From NCBI GenBank assembly GCA_965660675.1, contig CBFIAU010000003.1, forward strand, positions 124,001-188,000: DNA of 64,000 nucleotides, read 5' to 3'. The position numbers were made by a program, and so were the translations under genes. The notes beneath the pieces are model-generated. The model had not been told where the DNA came from. It saw only the letters and a list, made by a program, of their open reading frames with translations, and ran no database searches. This document shows, piece after piece, positions 8,488-16,828 of this stretch. Each line of letters opens with the position of its first letter. Within the stretch, counting starts at the first letter, position 1. This DNA comes from UBA12202 sp002691725. GTDB taxonomy: Bacteria > Pseudomonadota > Alphaproteobacteria > Puniceispirillales > UBA1172.

Positions 8488-9177
8488 TTATTTTATCGCG
8501 GTCTGCCAAGTGCAGTTATCCACTATATTTTTCAGATCATCTGGCGTATCAGCATCAAGAAAGCATCTGCTATCATTTATAGCAAGAGGGTTAATCGCTT
8601 CGGGGTGTTTTTTTATGATATCTCTGCCGCCTTTATCCCCTCGAATATGTTCAAGCAATGGGAAAAATCGTTGCCCCCAGATCACAGGATGTGCCGTTCT
8701 GCCAGCAATCATTGGCTCCTCTTTTATAGGCTCCTCTCTCATAGGCTCTGTAATAAGTGGTCCTGTAATGAGTGGTAAAGTAATCGCCTCATCAGCTTCG
8801 GGAAGGCGCTTATGGCTGTTGATCAAATCATTGATCAGTGGCGCCGTGATATTGGGCATATCCCCAAGCATGATCATAGCATCAGTGGCGCGCGCATTCA
8901 TCTGGCCAAGCCCATGGCGGATAGAGCCGCTCATGCCTTCAGCATAATCAGAATATTCGTGCAAATCTAAAGGCATATCCGATAAGGCGGCGGCGATATG
9001 ATTGGCATCATGGCCTAGAATTACCATCACCTCATCAAGCTCACTAGCCAGCATTGTCTTGGCGATACGGCTTATCATTGGCTCACCGCTACTATCAGCA
9101 GGCATGAGGAGCTTATTGGCTTTGCCCATGCGTTTGGATTGTCCAGCGGCTAACAGGATTCCGCATATATATCGCAT
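8488..9177 (-). CDS. mocA: Molybdenum cofactor cytidylyltransferase (MocA/MobA-like)
   Basis: A 229-residue NTP-transferase of the MobA/MocA fold. The N-terminal LLAAGQSKRMGKANKLL loop binds the nucleotide, and MLGDMP near residue 103 carries the metal-binding Asp. It would convert molybdopterin to the cytosine dinucleotide form used by xanthine dehydrogenase-family hydroxylases such as the one at 932-4574. It follows xdhC by 4 bp in one transcript. Oddly, residues about 131-157, just before the conserved GRTAHPVIWG, consist of five pentapeptides (ITLPL, ITGPL, ITEPM, REEPI, KEEPM) encoded by a 15-bp tandem repeat; this is longer than in typical homologues. The frame is intact, so the enzyme may still work. 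Confidence 0.82.
   Translation of the reverse strand: MRYICGILLAAGQSKRMGKANKLLMPADSSGEPMISRIAKTMLASELDEVMVILGHDANHIAAALSDMPLDLHEYSDYAEGMSGSIRHGLGQMNARATDAMIMLGDMPNITAPLINDLINSHKRLPEADEAITLPLITGPLITEPMREEPIKEEPMIAGRTAHPVIWGQRFFPLLEHIRGDKGGRDIIKKHPEAINPLAINDSRCFLDADTPDDLKNIVDNCTWQTAIK
8711..8785 (-). repeat. Five 15-bp tandem repeats inside mocA
   Basis: Five in-frame 15-bp units at 8711, 8726, 8741, 8756 and 8771 encode a pentapeptide series with the pattern x-x-x-P-x or x-x-x-P-hydrophobic. The first two units (plus-strand order) differ at only a few bases. The period is a multiple of three, so the gene stays open. Confidence 0.8.
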
Positions 9178-9181
9178 CGCT

Positions 9182-10201
9182 TTATCCGTTTGTTGTCATT
9201 GCTGCCGATATCTTGCCCCGATAGACAGCGATCAGTTGCGCCAGGATAGAAATGGCAATCTCTGCCGGAGTTTTCGCCATAATTGCTAATCCGGCGGGGG
9301 CATTGATGCGGGCAAGCTGATCATCATTAAAGCCATCTGCTTTTAATCGCTCACAGCGTTTGGCGTGGGTGTGTCTACTGCCCAAACTGGCGATATAAAA
9401 CGCTGGTTTTTCTAACGCTACATGAAGCGCCGCATCATCAAGTTTAGGGTTATGGGTTAGTGTTACAATCGCTGTATGTTCATCAATATTGGCAGCATCT
9501 AATATCTCATCAGGCCAGTCGGTGATCATGGTTATATTTGGAAAACGCTCAGCATTGGCAAAATGGCTACGCGGGTCAATGATCGTGGTGTTAAAGCCAG
9601 CGGCAATAGCCATGGGGGCAAGATGCTGGCTGATATGAACCCCGCCAATGATATAAAGCCGCGGCTCTGGCGGGATGACTAAAACAAAATGGCTGGCATC
9701 ATCGCTACATTGATTGATCGGATAAATATGCGCCTCCTGCGTCTCCTGTCTCTCTTGCTTGGGGCTTACCGCCTTCATCTGATGCTGATGGAGCTGGCAG
9801 TCAATAGCGATCATTTGGTGCTGAGCCGACCGGGCTTTAACATAGGAAAAGAGATCAGCCGCATCACTGCCAAAAGCAGAGGCAGCACAGACCCAAACCG
9901 ATATTGCGCCACCACAAGACAGCCCGACTTGCCAGGCATCGGCGTCAGCAACCGCAAAATCTAGTCTTTGCGATGATTTTCCAGCCATGACGTCATGAGC
10001 GGCGCTGATAACTGCGCTTTCAACACAGCCGCCAGAAACCGACCCTTCCACCAGGTCATCATCACGGATAATCATGATGCTTCCTGCTGGCCGCGGCGAT
10101 GACCCCCATGTCTGGATAACAATAGCAATAGCCAGATCATGCCCGGACTGATGCCAGTCGGCGGCAATGGTCAGAATATAGTCATCAGATAATGGCCGCA
10201 T
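9182..10201 (-). CDS. XdhC/CoxI family molybdenum hydroxylase maturation protein
   Basis: A 339-residue protein with the N-terminal XdhC_CoxI domain (SSPRPAGS near residue 34; GSVSGGCVE near 54) and a C-terminal Rossmann domain beginning at LYIIGGVHISQHL near residue 180. Such proteins bind the molybdenum cofactor, protect or sulfurate it and insert it into the hydroxylase. The gene leads the xdhC-mocA transcript and serves the complex encoded at 932-4574. The glycine-rich GGVHIS replaces the more common GAGHV in the Rossmann turn, a mild deviation. Length agrees with two-domain XdhC proteins. Confidence 0.85.
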   Translation of the reverse strand: MRPLSDDYILTIAADWHQSGHDLAIAIVIQTWGSSPRPAGSIMIIRDDDLVEGSVSGGCVESAVISAAHDVMAGKSSQRLDFAVADADAWQVGLSCGGAISVWVCAASAFGSDAADLFSYVKARSAQHQMIAIDCQLHQHQMKAVSPKQERQETQEAHIYPINQCSDDASHFVLVIPPEPRLYIIGGVHISQHLAPMAIAAGFNTTIIDPRSHFANAERFPNITMITDWPDEILDAANIDEHTAIVTLTHNPKLDDAALHVALEKPAFYIASLGSRHTHAKRCERLKADGFNDDQLARINAPAGLAIMAKTPAEIAISILAQLIAVYRGKISAAMTTNG

Positions 10202-10217
10202 GGCTGTCTCCGGCTAT

Positions 10218-10247
10218 AAAGGTTCAAGTTGCAAAGGTTCAAGTTGC
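10218..10247. repeat. Exact 15-bp tandem duplication upstream of xdhC
   Basis: The unit AAAGGTTCAAGTTGC occurs twice without mismatch, directly upstream of the xdhC start at 10201 (minus strand). It is one of a series of short tandem duplications in intergenic gaps of this window. Confidence 0.85.
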
Positions 10248-10347
10248 ATCAGAATACAATTTTATCCTAGAACATGCATCAGATGTTAACAATGACGCTG
10301 AAACACGCTAAGCTAATATTAATTAATACCTATATATAGGGGGTAAC

Positions 10348-10845
10348 ATGCGGTCTTTCTCATTATTGATTATTGGCGGTATTTTCGGTTCCTTGATCGG
10401 ATTTTTAGTAGCAGCAGGCTATGGCATTACCCTTGATGGGCATGACCATACCACAGACCATCATAATCCTGCCACCCATGATAGCGCAGAGAAAACAGCA
10501 CATAAGCATGATAAGATGATTGATCTTTCTGCCATGGCTAACCCGCCATCGGTTAAACTAATGGCGATGGAGGACACGGTATCGGGCTGGAATCTTCATG
10601 TTCAGACTGAACATTTCACGTTTTCTGCTGATCAGGCAGGAGGCACACATAAGCCGGGGTTTGGGCATGCGCATCTCTATGTTGATGGCGTTAAACTATC
10701 CAGACTTTATGGGGAATGGGCGCATTTAGGCGGCTTGACACCGGGCGAGCATGTGATCCGCGTCACCTTGAATGCTAATAGCCACGAAGCGCTCACGGTT
10801 GGCGGCAATATGATCGCAGCAGACATCACCGTCATGCAAAAATAG
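10348..10845 (+). CDS. Membrane-anchored His-rich hypothetical protein
   Basis: A 165-residue protein with an N-terminal hydrophobic segment (about residues 4-26; signal anchor) followed by a His/Asp-rich linker (GHDHTTDHHNPATHD, about 31-46) and a compact beta-rich domain containing GHAHLYVDG and HVIRVTLNANSHE. The final domain resembles small exported domains that recur in proteobacterial metal-related proteins; I do not recognise a named family with certainty. The histidine cluster suggests binding of copper, nickel or zinc outside the membrane. The start has GGGGG six bases upstream (TATAGGGGGTAACATG). It precedes the TauE gene by 80 bp on the same strand and may share its transcript. Confidence 0.7.
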   Translation: MRSFSLLIIGGIFGSLIGFLVAAGYGITLDGHDHTTDHHNPATHDSAEKTAHKHDKMIDLSAMANPPSVKLMAMEDTVSGWNLHVQTEHFTFSADQAGGTHKPGFGHAHLYVDGVKLSRLYGEWAHLGGLTPGEHVIRVTLNANSHEALTVGGNMIAADITVMQK

Positions 10846-10925
10846 ATCGACGTGATAGTCTTATTGTGGATAGCAGGCGCGCATCATGATAAGACGGGCA
10901 TGATAAGGGAAAATCAGATTAACAT

Positions 10926-11681
10926 ATGACTTTATACACAGTCGCCATGCTTGCCATTGGGGCGCTGGCTGGTGGATTTATTACTGGTCTGGCGGGCTTT
11001 GGCACGGCGCTATTTGCCTTGGGCTGGTGGCTTGTTGTTCTGCCGCCTGAAGACGCGGTGACTGTGGTCATCATCATGTCATTAATCGGCGGCATCCAAG
11101 GCATGATTGAGGTCAGGCATGTCATAAATCCAGCGCGGCTTGCCCGTTATACCGTGCCTGCCTTGCTTGGGGTGCCGTTTGGGATAGCTTGTCTGGCTCT
11201 CATCAATGTCTTTATCTTAAAGCTGATTATTGGCTGTTTGCTGATTATGTTTGGCGGCTATTCCATTTTGCGCCGGCATATGCCCCGCATAACATCATCT
11301 ACCCCTTGGATTGATATCTTAATTGGTGGCATTGGAGGCGTGTTAGGTGGTCTGGCTGGCCTGTCGGGGGCGATACCAACGATGTGGATAACTCTGCTTG
11401 ACTGGAATAAAGCCGACAGGCGCGCGGTTCTGCAACCTTTTAATATGCTTGTGTTAGGGGCGGTGTTAATCGCCTTTATCATTCAGGGCAAACTGACGAG
11501 GGATGTGCTATTTCTTGCTCTGCTGGCTTTTCCATTTACTTTGCTCGGCGCGCGGCTTGGGCTTTTGCTTTATCGCCGCGTCAATGATGAGCAATTTTTG
11601 CGGATTATCATCTGGCTCATCCTGATATCAGGTGTCGTTCTGGTTAGTCGGGAATGGGCATATCTAATTAGCCAAATATAA
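10926..11681 (+). CDS. TauE/SafE family anion exporter
   Basis: A 251-residue integral membrane protein with about eight hydrophobic helices. The paired glycine-rich repeats GALAGGFITGLAGFG near residue 12 and GGIGGVLGGLAGLSGA near residue 134 are the two family halves. TauE/SafE proteins export sulfite, sulfoacetate or other organic anions through the inner membrane. Its position among heterocycle-degradation genes suggests export or import of an acidic substrate or product; substrate unknown. The stop codon is contained in a 12-bp tandem duplication (11671-11693). Confidence 0.85.
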   Translation: MTLYTVAMLAIGALAGGFITGLAGFGTALFALGWWLVVLPPEDAVTVVIIMSLIGGIQGMIEVRHVINPARLARYTVPALLGVPFGIACLALINVFILKLIIGCLLIMFGGYSILRRHMPRITSSTPWIDILIGGIGGVLGGLAGLSGAIPTMWITLLDWNKADRRAVLQPFNMLVLGAVLIAFIIQGKLTRDVLFLALLAFPFTLLGARLGLLLYRRVNDEQFLRIIIWLILISGVVLVSREWAYLISQI

Positions 11682-11693
11682 GTCCAAATATAA
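11671..11693. repeat. 12-bp tandem duplication over the TauE stop codon
   Basis: Two copies of a unit like G(C/T)CCAAATATAA lie head to tail; the first includes the TAA stop of the TauE gene (11679-11681), the second is just downstream. Confidence 0.6.
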
Positions 11694-11789
11694 ATGCAGC
11701 CGCCATGACAGGCATCGGATTGACCTATACTTTGCCTCATCTTTATGTCTTAATATTCGATAGCATTAATTATTAAGTATATATTTTAC

Positions 11790-13235
11790 ATGACCGATTT
11801 TTGTAGTATGACAGCAACCGCATTGGTCGCCGGGATTAAAGCTGGTGACTTCGCATGTGCCGAAGTGATGGCAGCATCCATTGCCAGAATTGAGGCGGTT
11901 GATCCGTTGGTGAATGCCATGGTGACGCGGGATTTTGATCGCGCCATGGCCAGCGCAAAGGCGGTTGACGCCAAACGCCTAAACAATGAGGATATCGGAT
12001 CGCTGGCAGGCCTGCCCATAGGAATTAAAGACCTCGAAGCAACCAAAGGCATAACAACAACCTTTGGATCACTGCCTCACAAAGACTATGTTCCTGATCA
12101 GGATGATGTGTCGGTTGCCAATGTAAAGGCCAAGGGCGGCATCATTATTGGCAAAACCAATACCCCTGAATATGGCACTGGCGGCAACACATGGAATGAT
12201 GTCTTTGGCGTCACCGCCAATCCATTTGATACAGATAAAACGCCTGCTGGTTCATCTGGCGGGTCTGCTGCGGCATTGGCAACTGGCATGGTGCCGCTGG
12301 CGACAGGATCAGATTTTGGCGGCAGTCTGCGCACGCCTGCCAGCTTTTGCGGGGTTGTCGGCTTTCGCCCTAGCCCTGGTCTCGTTCCTGATGAAAATAA
12401 AGCCGTTGGTCTGGCACCTTTTGCCGTATTAGGGCCGATGGCAAGAGTGGTTGCTGATGCCGTGCTGTTATGTGACGCGCAATCATCATTTGATGCTCGT
12501 GATCCGTTCTCAAAGGCAGGGCAAGGCGCTATGGCACCGTCCATGCAGGCCGCTGATTTGAGCCAGATGACGGCGGCGATCTCAGCTGATTTAGGGGTTG
12601 CGCCAGTTGCCAAGGCGATCAGGCAGCTGTTTGATCAGCGGATGGGGTATTTGACCTCAAGCTTTGCTGAGGCGCAAAAACGTGATCCGGTGTTTGATCA
12701 TGTCCATGATTGTTTTGAGGTTTTGCGTGGTGTCAGTTATGTCGCTGGATGCAAAGATATTGTCGATAAGCACCGTGATGTTGTCAGCCCATTGATGATT
12801 GACAATGTCGATAGAGCATTAGCATACAGCCTTGCCGATGTTGCTGATGCCTCGCATACACAAAGCGTTTTGGCGAAAGCATGGCTCGCCTTGTTTGATG
12901 AGGTTGATGTTGTCATTTGTCCAGCCGCCTCGGTAGCGCCTTATCCACATAAGGATAAGTTTATTGCCGAAATTGATGGGGTTAAAATGCCAACTTATAT
13001 GACATGGCTGGCACTTAGCTATGCGCCAACCATGGTCATGGCATGTTCGCTGGTTGTCCCATGTGGGGTTGATGGCGATGGTCTGCCGTTCGGGATACAG
13101 CTGCTAGGACCGCCGGGGGGTGATCGCAAATTGCTGGAAATCGGCCTTGCCATTGAAGCCGTGTTAGCAGCAGAGCCAGAGACTATGCGCCCTCAACCGA
13201 ATATTAACAGGCTGATATCAACAGGCCAGTATTAA
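11790..13235 (+). CDS. Amidase signature family hydrolase
   Basis: A 481-residue amidase-signature enzyme with the Ser-cisSer-Lys triad visible as Lys80 (GIKDLE), Ser155 within GSSGGSAAA and Ser179 within GSDFGGSLRTP. Such enzymes hydrolyse linear or cyclic amides. In the context of the hydroxylase and the Hnr-like reductase, a plausible substrate is an amide produced by ring reduction and opening; this is inference. Family length is 450-500, so it is full length. The last codons (INRLISTGQY) already lie inside a 14-bp tandem repeat that continues past the stop, so the C-terminus has been reshaped by repeat expansion. Confidence 0.9.
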   Translation: MTDFCSMTATALVAGIKAGDFACAEVMAASIARIEAVDPLVNAMVTRDFDRAMASAKAVDAKRLNNEDIGSLAGLPIGIKDLEATKGITTTFGSLPHKDYVPDQDDVSVANVKAKGGIIIGKTNTPEYGTGGNTWNDVFGVTANPFDTDKTPAGSSGGSAAALATGMVPLATGSDFGGSLRTPASFCGVVGFRPSPGLVPDENKAVGLAPFAVLGPMARVVADAVLLCDAQSSFDARDPFSKAGQGAMAPSMQAADLSQMTAAISADLGVAPVAKAIRQLFDQRMGYLTSSFAEAQKRDPVFDHVHDCFEVLRGVSYVAGCKDIVDKHRDVVSPLMIDNVDRALAYSLADVADASHTQSVLAKAWLALFDEVDVVICPAASVAPYPHKDKFIAEIDGVKMPTYMTWLALSYAPTMVMACSLVVPCGVDGDGLPFGIQLLGPPGGDRKLLEIGLAIEAVLAAEPETMRPQPNINRLISTGQY

Positions 13236-13273
13236 CAGGCCAGTATTAACAGGATAGTATTAACACGGCTGAT
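13203..13273. repeat. 14-bp tandem repeat across the amidase stop codon
   Basis: About five units of 14-15 bp begin at 13203, 13217, 13231, 13245 and 13259; the middle ones read ATTAACAGGCCAGT or differ at one to three positions. The array starts in the last ten codons of the amidase and runs 38 bp past the stop. Confidence 0.85.
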
Positions 13274-13304
13274 ATCAGCACCCGAATTGATCTGATAGCC
13301 AGGA

Positions 13305-13907
13305 TTAGACGCCAGCCGGATTTTCCAGGTCAGCCCCAATCGCCGCTAAATCAGAATAGCGATCACCAATGCGGTGATGTGGTCTGCCGCCGGTTGAGCC
13401 AGCAAAGGCAACGATCAATTCATGATTTGCCGGGGCATCATGGATATGCATCTGGACGGTCAGATAATGTGAGCGCCTGCCTGTATCATTTTTATCCATG
13501 AGTGGAATATTGATCTGAGTATTGGCAGGGCCACGGGTATTTGTAAATCCGAGATAGGCTTTACCGCCAATCGCCTTACGCAAGACATTGCCATAATTTA
13601 CGGTATGGATAATGGCTGATGCGTGTTCAAGTTCACCTTCAAGGCCTGCCATGGACGCTTTGCCGACGGCCTCAATAGCCTCGCTGCCACCACCAAGTTC
13701 TAGCATCTGGTCAGTCAGAATCTGACCCAATTTAGGCCCAAACGCCCTTATCTCAGGCATCAGGTCGTCAACAAAGCCACGGCCAGACCATGGATTTTGG
13801 ATGACGGCGGCGGCGGCAAAAAGCACTAATGGCGACTCCGCTGCTTTGCCGCCATCTGATGTGATGACTTCTTTATAGGTAACGATTTTTCTGATCTGGG
13901 GTTCCAT
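13305..13907 (-). CDS. AA_synth (DUF1185) family protein, copy 2
   Basis: A 200-residue paralogue of the protein at 6966-7547. Shared landmarks are NPWSGRGFVDDL near residue 40, AVGKASMAGLEGELEHA near 80 and GRPHHRIGD near the C-terminus. Start 13907 (MEPQIRK) is chosen because AAGGAA lies upstream at suitable spacing; an ATG nine codons earlier lacks this. It is the last gene of a minus-strand transcript RidA - hydrolase - AA_synth. That trio recalls the pyrimidine Rut pathway, where a RidA protein and an alpha/beta hydrolase act after ring opening, so a ring-cleavage or amide-processing role is plausible but unproven. Confidence 0.82.
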   Translation of the reverse strand: MEPQIRKIVTYKEVITSDGGKAAESPLVLFAAAAVIQNPWSGRGFVDDLMPEIRAFGPKLGQILTDQMLELGGGSEAIEAVGKASMAGLEGELEHASAIIHTVNYGNVLRKAIGGKAYLGFTNTRGPANTQINIPLMDKNDTGRRSHYLTVQMHIHDAPANHELIVAFAGSTGGRPHHRIGDRYSDLAAIGADLENPAGV

Positions 13908-13936
13908 GAGGGTGATTTCCTTTCTCTCATTCACGC

Positions 13937-14746
13937 TTACTTGTAATGATGCTTTTTCAGAAAACTGATCAGCACGGTGTTAAATCGCTCAGGCGCTTCC
14001 ATCATAGCCATATGCCTAAGCCCGTTTAGAATGACACATTCAGATTGCGGAATCTCGGCGGCAATAGCGGCGCTCATATCAGGATTATTGCCAAAATCTT
14101 CATCACCAGTCAGGACTAGCGCCGGGCAGGATATCGGCGGCTGCGGGGCAATAAGCTCATCCACGCCATCAACCAGCACCTGATAAATGGCTGGATAAAT
14201 GGCCTTGTCATTTGCTTTTACCCAAGATCGGATTTGATCTAGTGTTGGCGGCATGGCTTTCCTGAAATCATCAGTAAACCACCGAATTAACGCATCCTCG
14301 ATAGTGGCATCGGCGCCATCTTTCTGAGCTTGATAGACACGGCTTTGGATATGATCATGCGCGGCTTTGCTGCGTTTGTGAGGGGAATGTAAAATGCCAA
14401 TGCTGGTGACTTTGTCTGGGAAATCCATAGCAAAGCGGCGCGTAATCATGCCGCCAAGCGAAAATCCCATAACGCTCGCATGGGCGATGTTCAATGCTTC
14501 CATGAGATCAGCAAGTTGCTGTGAGAACATTCGTAAACTAGGGGTTTCAGGTGGTGGCGGTGATGCCCCATGGCCATAAAGATCATAGCATATGACTTGA
14601 TGAGTGGGGGTTAGTGGCTGTATCTGATGCGCCCACATCCCCTTATTCAGCCCCAGCCCATGAATAAAAATGATCGGCGGAGTGTTGCCGCCGCCACGTT
14701 GCCCATGTATCTCCACATGAGTGCCATTATTGGTGATGGTCATCAT
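13937..14746 (-). CDS. Alpha/beta hydrolase (RutD/3-oxoadipate enol-lactonase type)
   Basis: A 269-residue alpha/beta hydrolase. The oxyanion segment FIHGLGLNKG is near residue 27, the nucleophile elbow GFSLGG near 95, the acid in GDEDFG near 212 and the catalytic His in GLRHMAMMEAPE near 242. It starts with ATG overlapping the TGA stop of the RidA gene. It probably hydrolyses an ester, lactone or aminoacrylate-type intermediate generated upstream. The exact substrate cannot be read from the sequence; relatives include PcaD and RutD. Confidence 0.85.
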   Translation of the reverse strand: MMTITNNGTHVEIHGQRGGGNTPPIIFIHGLGLNKGMWAHQIQPLTPTHQVICYDLYGHGASPPPPETPSLRMFSQQLADLMEALNIAHASVMGFSLGGMITRRFAMDFPDKVTSIGILHSPHKRSKAAHDHIQSRVYQAQKDGADATIEDALIRWFTDDFRKAMPPTLDQIRSWVKANDKAIYPAIYQVLVDGVDELIAPQPPISCPALVLTGDEDFGNNPDMSAAIAAEIPQSECVILNGLRHMAMMEAPERFNTVLISFLKKHHYK

Positions 14747-15129
14747 GCGGATAAAGGACGGTATGCGACCACTTCAACTTCTACCCGAACATCGACCAGC
14801 AGCTCACTGATAACGGCAGATCGAGCAGGTGGGTCTTGAGGAAAATAGTCGGCATAGACGCCATCAAAACCCGGAAAATCAGCCCGCTCACGAAGCCATA
14901 CCATCGATTTGACGACATCAGATAGAGAGCAATCAGCAAGTGCCAGCGTGGCTTTAATCGCCTCCAGAACAACTCGCGTTTGCTCCTCTATTGTCCCCTC
15001 GGTCATGACCACGCCATCTTGCATTGGAATCTGGCCAGTTAAATAGACAAAATCGCCTGCTCTGATCGCCCGTGATAAAGACAGGGTGCGGCCATTAATA
15101 ACCAAAGGATCACCGATAACAGTTTTCAT
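14743..15129 (-). CDS. RidA family protein
   Basis: A 128-residue RidA/YER057c/UK114 protein, which deaminates reactive enamines and imines. The conserved Arg lies in DPPARSAV near residue 105 and the Gly/Tyr region in GDFVYLTGQIP near residue 26. Start 15129 is preferred over 15132 because AGAGGA then lies four to five bases upstream. It is the first gene of the RidA - hydrolase - AA_synth operon, divergent from the aldehyde dehydrogenase at 15313. It likely hydrolyses an enamine formed during nitrogen-heterocycle breakdown, analogous to RutC. Confidence 0.88.
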   Translation of the reverse strand: MKTVIGDPLVINGRTLSLSRAIRAGDFVYLTGQIPMQDGVVMTEGTIEEQTRVVLEAIKATLALADCSLSDVVKSMVWLRERADFPGFDGVYADYFPQDPPARSAVISELLVDVRVEVEVVAYRPLSA

Positions 15130-15312
15130 CATTTCCTCTTTTCAATATCCAGCAATAATGTTTCTCTTATGGTCACTGGCGTTTGATGATCTGATTTTCA
15201 TTTTTTCGCCAAAACATGGCTAAAAAATTAATCTTGGGCTTTCCTAACTTCATACCATAATATGCAAGAGATATCGCTTTTTATAATGCTTTTTAAATGG
15301 GAGGAATGAGCA

Positions 15313-16797
15313 ATGGCAGATCAGAAAACCTATCAGATGCTGATTGATGGAGCGTGGGTAGATGCCAGCGATGGGAAGACGTTTCCCAGCATTAACCCAA
15401 CCACTGAACAGCCATGGTGCCATATTCCGGAGGCAACCGAAAGTGACGTTAATCATGCGGTTGAGGCAGCGCATCGCGCCTTTAGCGAAGGCGCCTGGGC
15501 CAAGATGACGCCAACCGATCGCGGCCGCCATTTGCGGCGGTTAGCTGAACTACTCAGTGAAAAATCAGAAGAATTAGGCCGAACAGAAACCATTGATACG
15601 GGCAAAATGCTCAAAGAAACCCGCTGGCAGGCAAAATATATTGCTGAGTTTTTCCATTTTTATGCGGGTTGTGCGGATAAGGTTCACGGCGAAACCTTGC
15701 CCATTGATAAACCTGACATGATGACCATGACATTTCGTGAGCCACTTGGGGTGGTGGCGGCGGTGGTGCCATGGAACTCACAATTATTTCTTGTTGCGGT
15801 CAAGATTGGCCCGGCACTGGCGGCTGGCAATACGGTGGTACTGAAAGCATCGGAACATGCGTCTGCCGCTATGCTTGAGTTTGGCAAGCTGATTGAGCAG
15901 GCAGGCTTCCCGCCGGGAGTGGTTAACATTATCACTGGCCATGCTGATCCGTGCGGAAAGGTGCTGACCTCGCATCCTCTGGTGGCACGGATTAGCTTTA
16001 CAGGTGGCACTGGCGCGGCTCGCCATGTGGTCCGGAACTCGGCTGAAAACTTTGCTGAAGTCTCACTTGAGCTAGGCGGAAAATCGCCATTCATTGTCTT
16101 TGATGATGCCAATATTGAAAGCGCGGTTAACGGCTCTATCGCTGGTATCTTTGGTGCTAGTGGGCAAAGCTGTGTGGCTGGCTCACGGCTATATTTGCAT
16201 AATCGCATTGCTGATCAGTTTCTCGACCAAATGCTTGATCAGGTTAATCAGATTAAGATTGGTGACCCATTAGAAGACGCCACCCAAATGGGGCCTCTGG
16301 CAACAATGGATCAAATCAATCATATTGAAAATCAGGTTAAAATTGCAAAAGCCGAAGGCGCCGATATTCTAACCGGAGGCAAGCGGCCATCGACACCCAA
16401 CCAAGGCTGGTTCTATGAGCCAACAATTATTTCTTGCCCTGATCAAAACTTGACGATTGTCGATACCGAATTGTTTGGCCCTGTCCTTAGCGTCATGCGC
16501 TTTGATGATGAAGCTGAGGTATTGCAACGTGCTAATGACAGCAAATATGGTCTGGCAGCAGGCATCTTTACGGCCAACCAAACGCGCGCTATGCGGATGA
16601 CGCAAGCGGTTAATGCTGGCATTGTTTGGGTCAATACCTATCGCATGGTATCACCGATTGCGCCGTTTGGCGGGTTCAAGGCATCAGGCTATGGTCGGGA
16701 AAGTGGAATGCAGGCGATTTATGATTATACGCGGCCGAAAACGGCATGGATTAATATCTCAGATGATCCAATCGCCAATCCATTTGTCATGCGCTAA
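15313..16797 (+). CDS. Aldehyde dehydrogenase family protein
   Basis: A 494-residue NAD(P)-dependent aldehyde dehydrogenase. Catalytic residues are visible: Asn155 (VVPWNSQ), Glu253 (LELGGKSP) and Cys287 (GQSCVAGSR); the FTGGTG cofactor loop is at about 229. GGGAGGA precedes the ATG. The closest functional classes by eye are betaine/aminoaldehyde and semialdehyde dehydrogenases. Being divergent from the RidA operon and last in the heterocycle island, it may oxidise a dicarboxylic semialdehyde released after ring opening. Substrate is inferred only. Confidence 0.92.
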   Translation: MADQKTYQMLIDGAWVDASDGKTFPSINPTTEQPWCHIPEATESDVNHAVEAAHRAFSEGAWAKMTPTDRGRHLRRLAELLSEKSEELGRTETIDTGKMLKETRWQAKYIAEFFHFYAGCADKVHGETLPIDKPDMMTMTFREPLGVVAAVVPWNSQLFLVAVKIGPALAAGNTVVLKASEHASAAMLEFGKLIEQAGFPPGVVNIITGHADPCGKVLTSHPLVARISFTGGTGAARHVVRNSAENFAEVSLELGGKSPFIVFDDANIESAVNGSIAGIFGASGQSCVAGSRLYLHNRIADQFLDQMLDQVNQIKIGDPLEDATQMGPLATMDQINHIENQVKIAKAEGADILTGGKRPSTPNQGWFYEPTIISCPDQNLTIVDTELFGPVLSVMRFDDEAEVLQRANDSKYGLAAGIFTANQTRAMRMTQAVNAGIVWVNTYRMVSPIAPFGGFKASGYGRESGMQAIYDYTRPKTAWINISDDPIANPFVMR

Positions 16798-16828
16798 CAG
16801 CGTTAAAAGCCTTATGAAAACGGGCTGA

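Noticed and set aside
12098..12613. 171-codon open frame on the minus strand opposite the amidase
   Set aside because: It mirrors the amidase codons, has low-complexity composition and no domain; the plus-strand amidase motifs are unambiguous.
15684..16208. 174-codon open frame opposite the aldehyde dehydrogenase
   Set aside because: Shadow of a clear aldehyde dehydrogenase with all catalytic residues on the plus strand.
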